Part shown: positions 62,786-64,000 of the stretch, piece after piece
Layout of the letters: each line of letters begins with the position of its first letter
Position numbering within the stretch: position 1 is the stretch's first letter
NCBI RefSeq assembly: GCF_000317065.1
Contig: NC_019701.1
Span: 4,474,001-4,538,000, forward strand
Source: Pseudanabaena sp. PCC 7367
Lineage (GTDB): Bacteria; Cyanobacteriota; Cyanobacteriia; Pseudanabaenales; Pseudanabaenaceae
Direction: 5' to 3'
DNA: 64,000 nucleotides
Program-made: the position numbers and the translations under genes
The notes under the pieces: generated by a model
The model's input: the letters and a program-made list of their open reading frames with translations, nothing else
Database searches by the model: none
What the model was told of the DNA's origin: nothing

Positions 62786-63079
62786 TCAGCCCAGATCATC
62801 CCAGCCACAGGCAATGCATTTCCACTTCAGGGGCGGCAATCGATAGCGGGAAAACTTATAACCGCATTCAGGGCATTCGCCAGTAAACAAGGGATGCCAG
62901 TAGATTTCGTCCAGGTTTTGAATATCTTCGTAGCTGGTAGGGTCTTCGGGCTGCCACAGCTCAGCCGACTCAAAATCCGCGCATGATTGCTCAACTGGTC
63001 CGGTGGGATGAATCGCACAGACCAAAAAACGGCTATGGGAAAAATAAATACAACGATCGCAATCGGGAATCTTAGGCAT
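62786..63079 (-). CDS. Conserved cyanobacterial zinc-ribbon-like protein
   Basis: About 97 residues from ATG 63079 (MPKIPDCDRCIYF); an upstream start at 63115 adds 12 residues that look like leader. Cys pairs suggest two metal sites: DCDRCIYF with FLVCAIHP, and GECPECGYKF with WKCIACGWDD (zinc ribbon). LDEIYWHPLFTGECPECGY recurs in related cyanobacterial proteins that I recall as hypothetical. Its function is unknown. Confidence 0.65.
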   Translation of the reverse strand: MPKIPDCDRCIYFSHSRFLVCAIHPTGPVEQSCADFESAELWQPEDPTSYEDIQNLDEIYWHPLFTGECPECGYKFSRYRLPPLKWKCIACGWDDLG

Positions 63080-63261
63080 TGCTGAAACTAGGTCTAATCT
63101 TGTGGCGATCGCCAATGTAGAAATATCACCATGCTAATTTATTTCGGTTTATTTATTTCATTCTAGCTATCTTAGCCTGGGATCGCCTTCTAGATCGTTC
63201 AGTTCGATCAGTCAATCAAAGTCCAGCTTAATCAATGCGTTGAACTCAAATTAACCCAAGC

Positions 63262-64000
63262 CTAATCTGGAGTAGAATCCTCAATCTGTTCAGTATATTC
63301 AATGATCTCGGCTGATTCGTTGTCAATATCAGCTTGCTCGGTTTCATCGGTCATATCATCCAATTCAGCTTCAGCGGCTTGATCAACAGCGATCGCCTCC
63401 TGGGCTTGTGGCTCTGTGGTAACTAATGGCACATTAACCGCGACGGGTAGATCATCTGGAGCGGCAGCTTGATCAACAGCGATCGCCTCGGCTTCTGGCT
63501 CTGCTTCATTCTTGGGCGCGGGCTTATGGGCATAAATAATCTGCAAACTACCACCCGCATACAGGCGCTTATAGTCAACCACATAACCAGTTTGCCGCAG
63601 CATTTTCACCAGATCGGTTTCGATCAATTGCCAGGCCGTTTCCGTTTCAAACAACCACAGAAACATCACCAAAGGTAACCAGAATAGCCAGTTGGTAGGA
63701 CGATGAAAGTCCACGATCGTAAAGACTCCATCTGGCTTCAGCACCCGATAAACCTGCTTGAGAATTTGCTGGAGTTGATCTGGTTGCATCTCATGGAGCG
63801 CCGTATTGGTAAGCACCAGATCAAAGGAGTCATCTTCCAGGGGCATATCCTCGGCAAATGCTTCCACATATTCTGCCTGGGGTACATTCTGCTTAGCCCT
63901 GGCCAGAGACATTGGCGATGCATCTAAACCCACCACATGGGGCGATCTGGCCACCAGGATTTCCGTCGATTGGCCGCTGCCGCAACATAGATCCAAAACG
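63262..64000 (-). CDS. SAM-dependent methyltransferase, 5' end beyond the window
   Basis: The reading frame is open to the window edge (the nominal start is an internal TTG), so about 60 N-terminal residues are missing. Motif I is LDLCCGSGQSTEIL, then GLDASPMSLARA, motif II DSFDLVLTNTALHEM and motif III LKPDGVFTIVDFHRP. A hydrophobic stretch WLFWLPLVMFLWLFE near 105 could touch the membrane. The C-terminal 80 residues are acidic and repetitive with EAIAVDQAA twice. Possible substrates are quinones or lipids; this is not certain. Confidence 0.82.
   Translation of the reverse strand, partial: VLDLCCGSGQSTEILVARSPHVVGLDASPMSLARAKQNVPQAEYVEAFAEDMPLEDDSFDLVLTNTALHEMQPDQLQQILKQVYRVLKPDGVFTIVDFHRPTNWLFWLPLVMFLWLFETETAWQLIETDLVKMLRQTGYVVDYKRLYAGGSLQIIYAHKPAPKNEAEPEAEAIAVDQAAAPDDLPVAVNVPLVTTEPQAQEAIAVDQAAEAELDDMTDETEQADIDNESAEIIEYTEQIEDSTPD
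63377..63489. repeat. Two copies of a 23-base HIP1-containing direct repeat
   Basis: A 23-base unit containing a full GCGATCGC is at 63377-63399 and again at 63467-63489, 90 bases apart and in the same frame. It codes the EAIAVDQAA repeats in the acidic tail of the methyltransferase. Confidence 0.8.

Noticed and set aside
1-64000. tRNA, rRNA, tmRNA, CRISPR array or prophage
   Set aside because: I looked for cloverleaf T-loop motifs, spaced direct repeats and phage genes in the spacers and found none. The repeats seen are coding repeats, HIP1 sites or short tandem copies.

Overview
The window is a stretch of cyanobacterial chromosome. The evidence is a complete allophycocyanin core operon (apcA-apcB-apcC), ndhB, pipX, the variable chain of ferredoxin-thioredoxin reductase (ftrV), the alkane pair aldehyde-deformylating oxygenase / acyl-ACP reductase, and very frequent copies of the palindrome GCGATCGC (HIP1) in genes and spacers. 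Gene order and protein style suit a filamentous Pseudanabaena-like organism, but that is inference from memory. No rRNA, tRNA or CRISPR array was seen.

Layout. 0.3-7 kb: larC split over two frames, a restriction-subunit-like protein, a tandem rhodanese, a TetR regulator and a DUF3769/LptD-like outer-membrane protein. 7-17 kb: a minus-strand surface-polysaccharide block with a GT2-GT4 fusion, two GT2 enzymes, a sulfotransferase, and the Wzt/Wzm ABC exporter. Three consecutive enzymes here share a C-terminal coiled coil ending in an SKFW motif. 17-28 kb: sppA, pipX (with an NtcA-type box), ispE, a NACHT NTPase, a Cys-cluster protein, a carotenoid-desaturase-like flavoprotein and ndhB. 28-31 kb: apcABC, followed by a fresh IS1-family element (8-bp target duplication) that appears to sit between the operon and its terminator.

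31-39 kb: an orphan GvpK-like gene, an ADP-ribosylglycohydrolase, a small secreted protein, a large CSLREA/beta-helix/RTX protein, a ParA ATPase translationally coupled to a coiled-coil partner, and lipA. 39-46 kb: a methyltransferase, three SDR sugar epimerases, a GT4 and signal peptidase I. 46-53 kb: ftrV, rsfS, an MFS exporter overlapping recO, and ado/aar. 53-55.3 kb: two adjacent insertion sequences, an apparently complete IS982-type element (7-bp duplication) and an IS1634-type element whose transposase has lost its middle in frame. 55.4-60.3 kb: a second polysaccharide block (sulfotransferase, capsule-like protein, methyltransferase, GT4). 60.4-64 kb: a small RTX protein, two conserved cyanobacterial proteins of unknown role and a methyltransferase cut by the window edge.

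Themes. The polysaccharide blocks together could build, sulfate, methylate and export a surface glycan, alongside secreted RTX proteins. Two genes (larC and the IS1 transposase) need a -1 shift on a poly-A run to give their full products. The most interesting leads are the larC frameshift, the shared SKFW tail, the ParA/coiled-coil pair, the NACHT protein and the IS1 insertion behind apcC.
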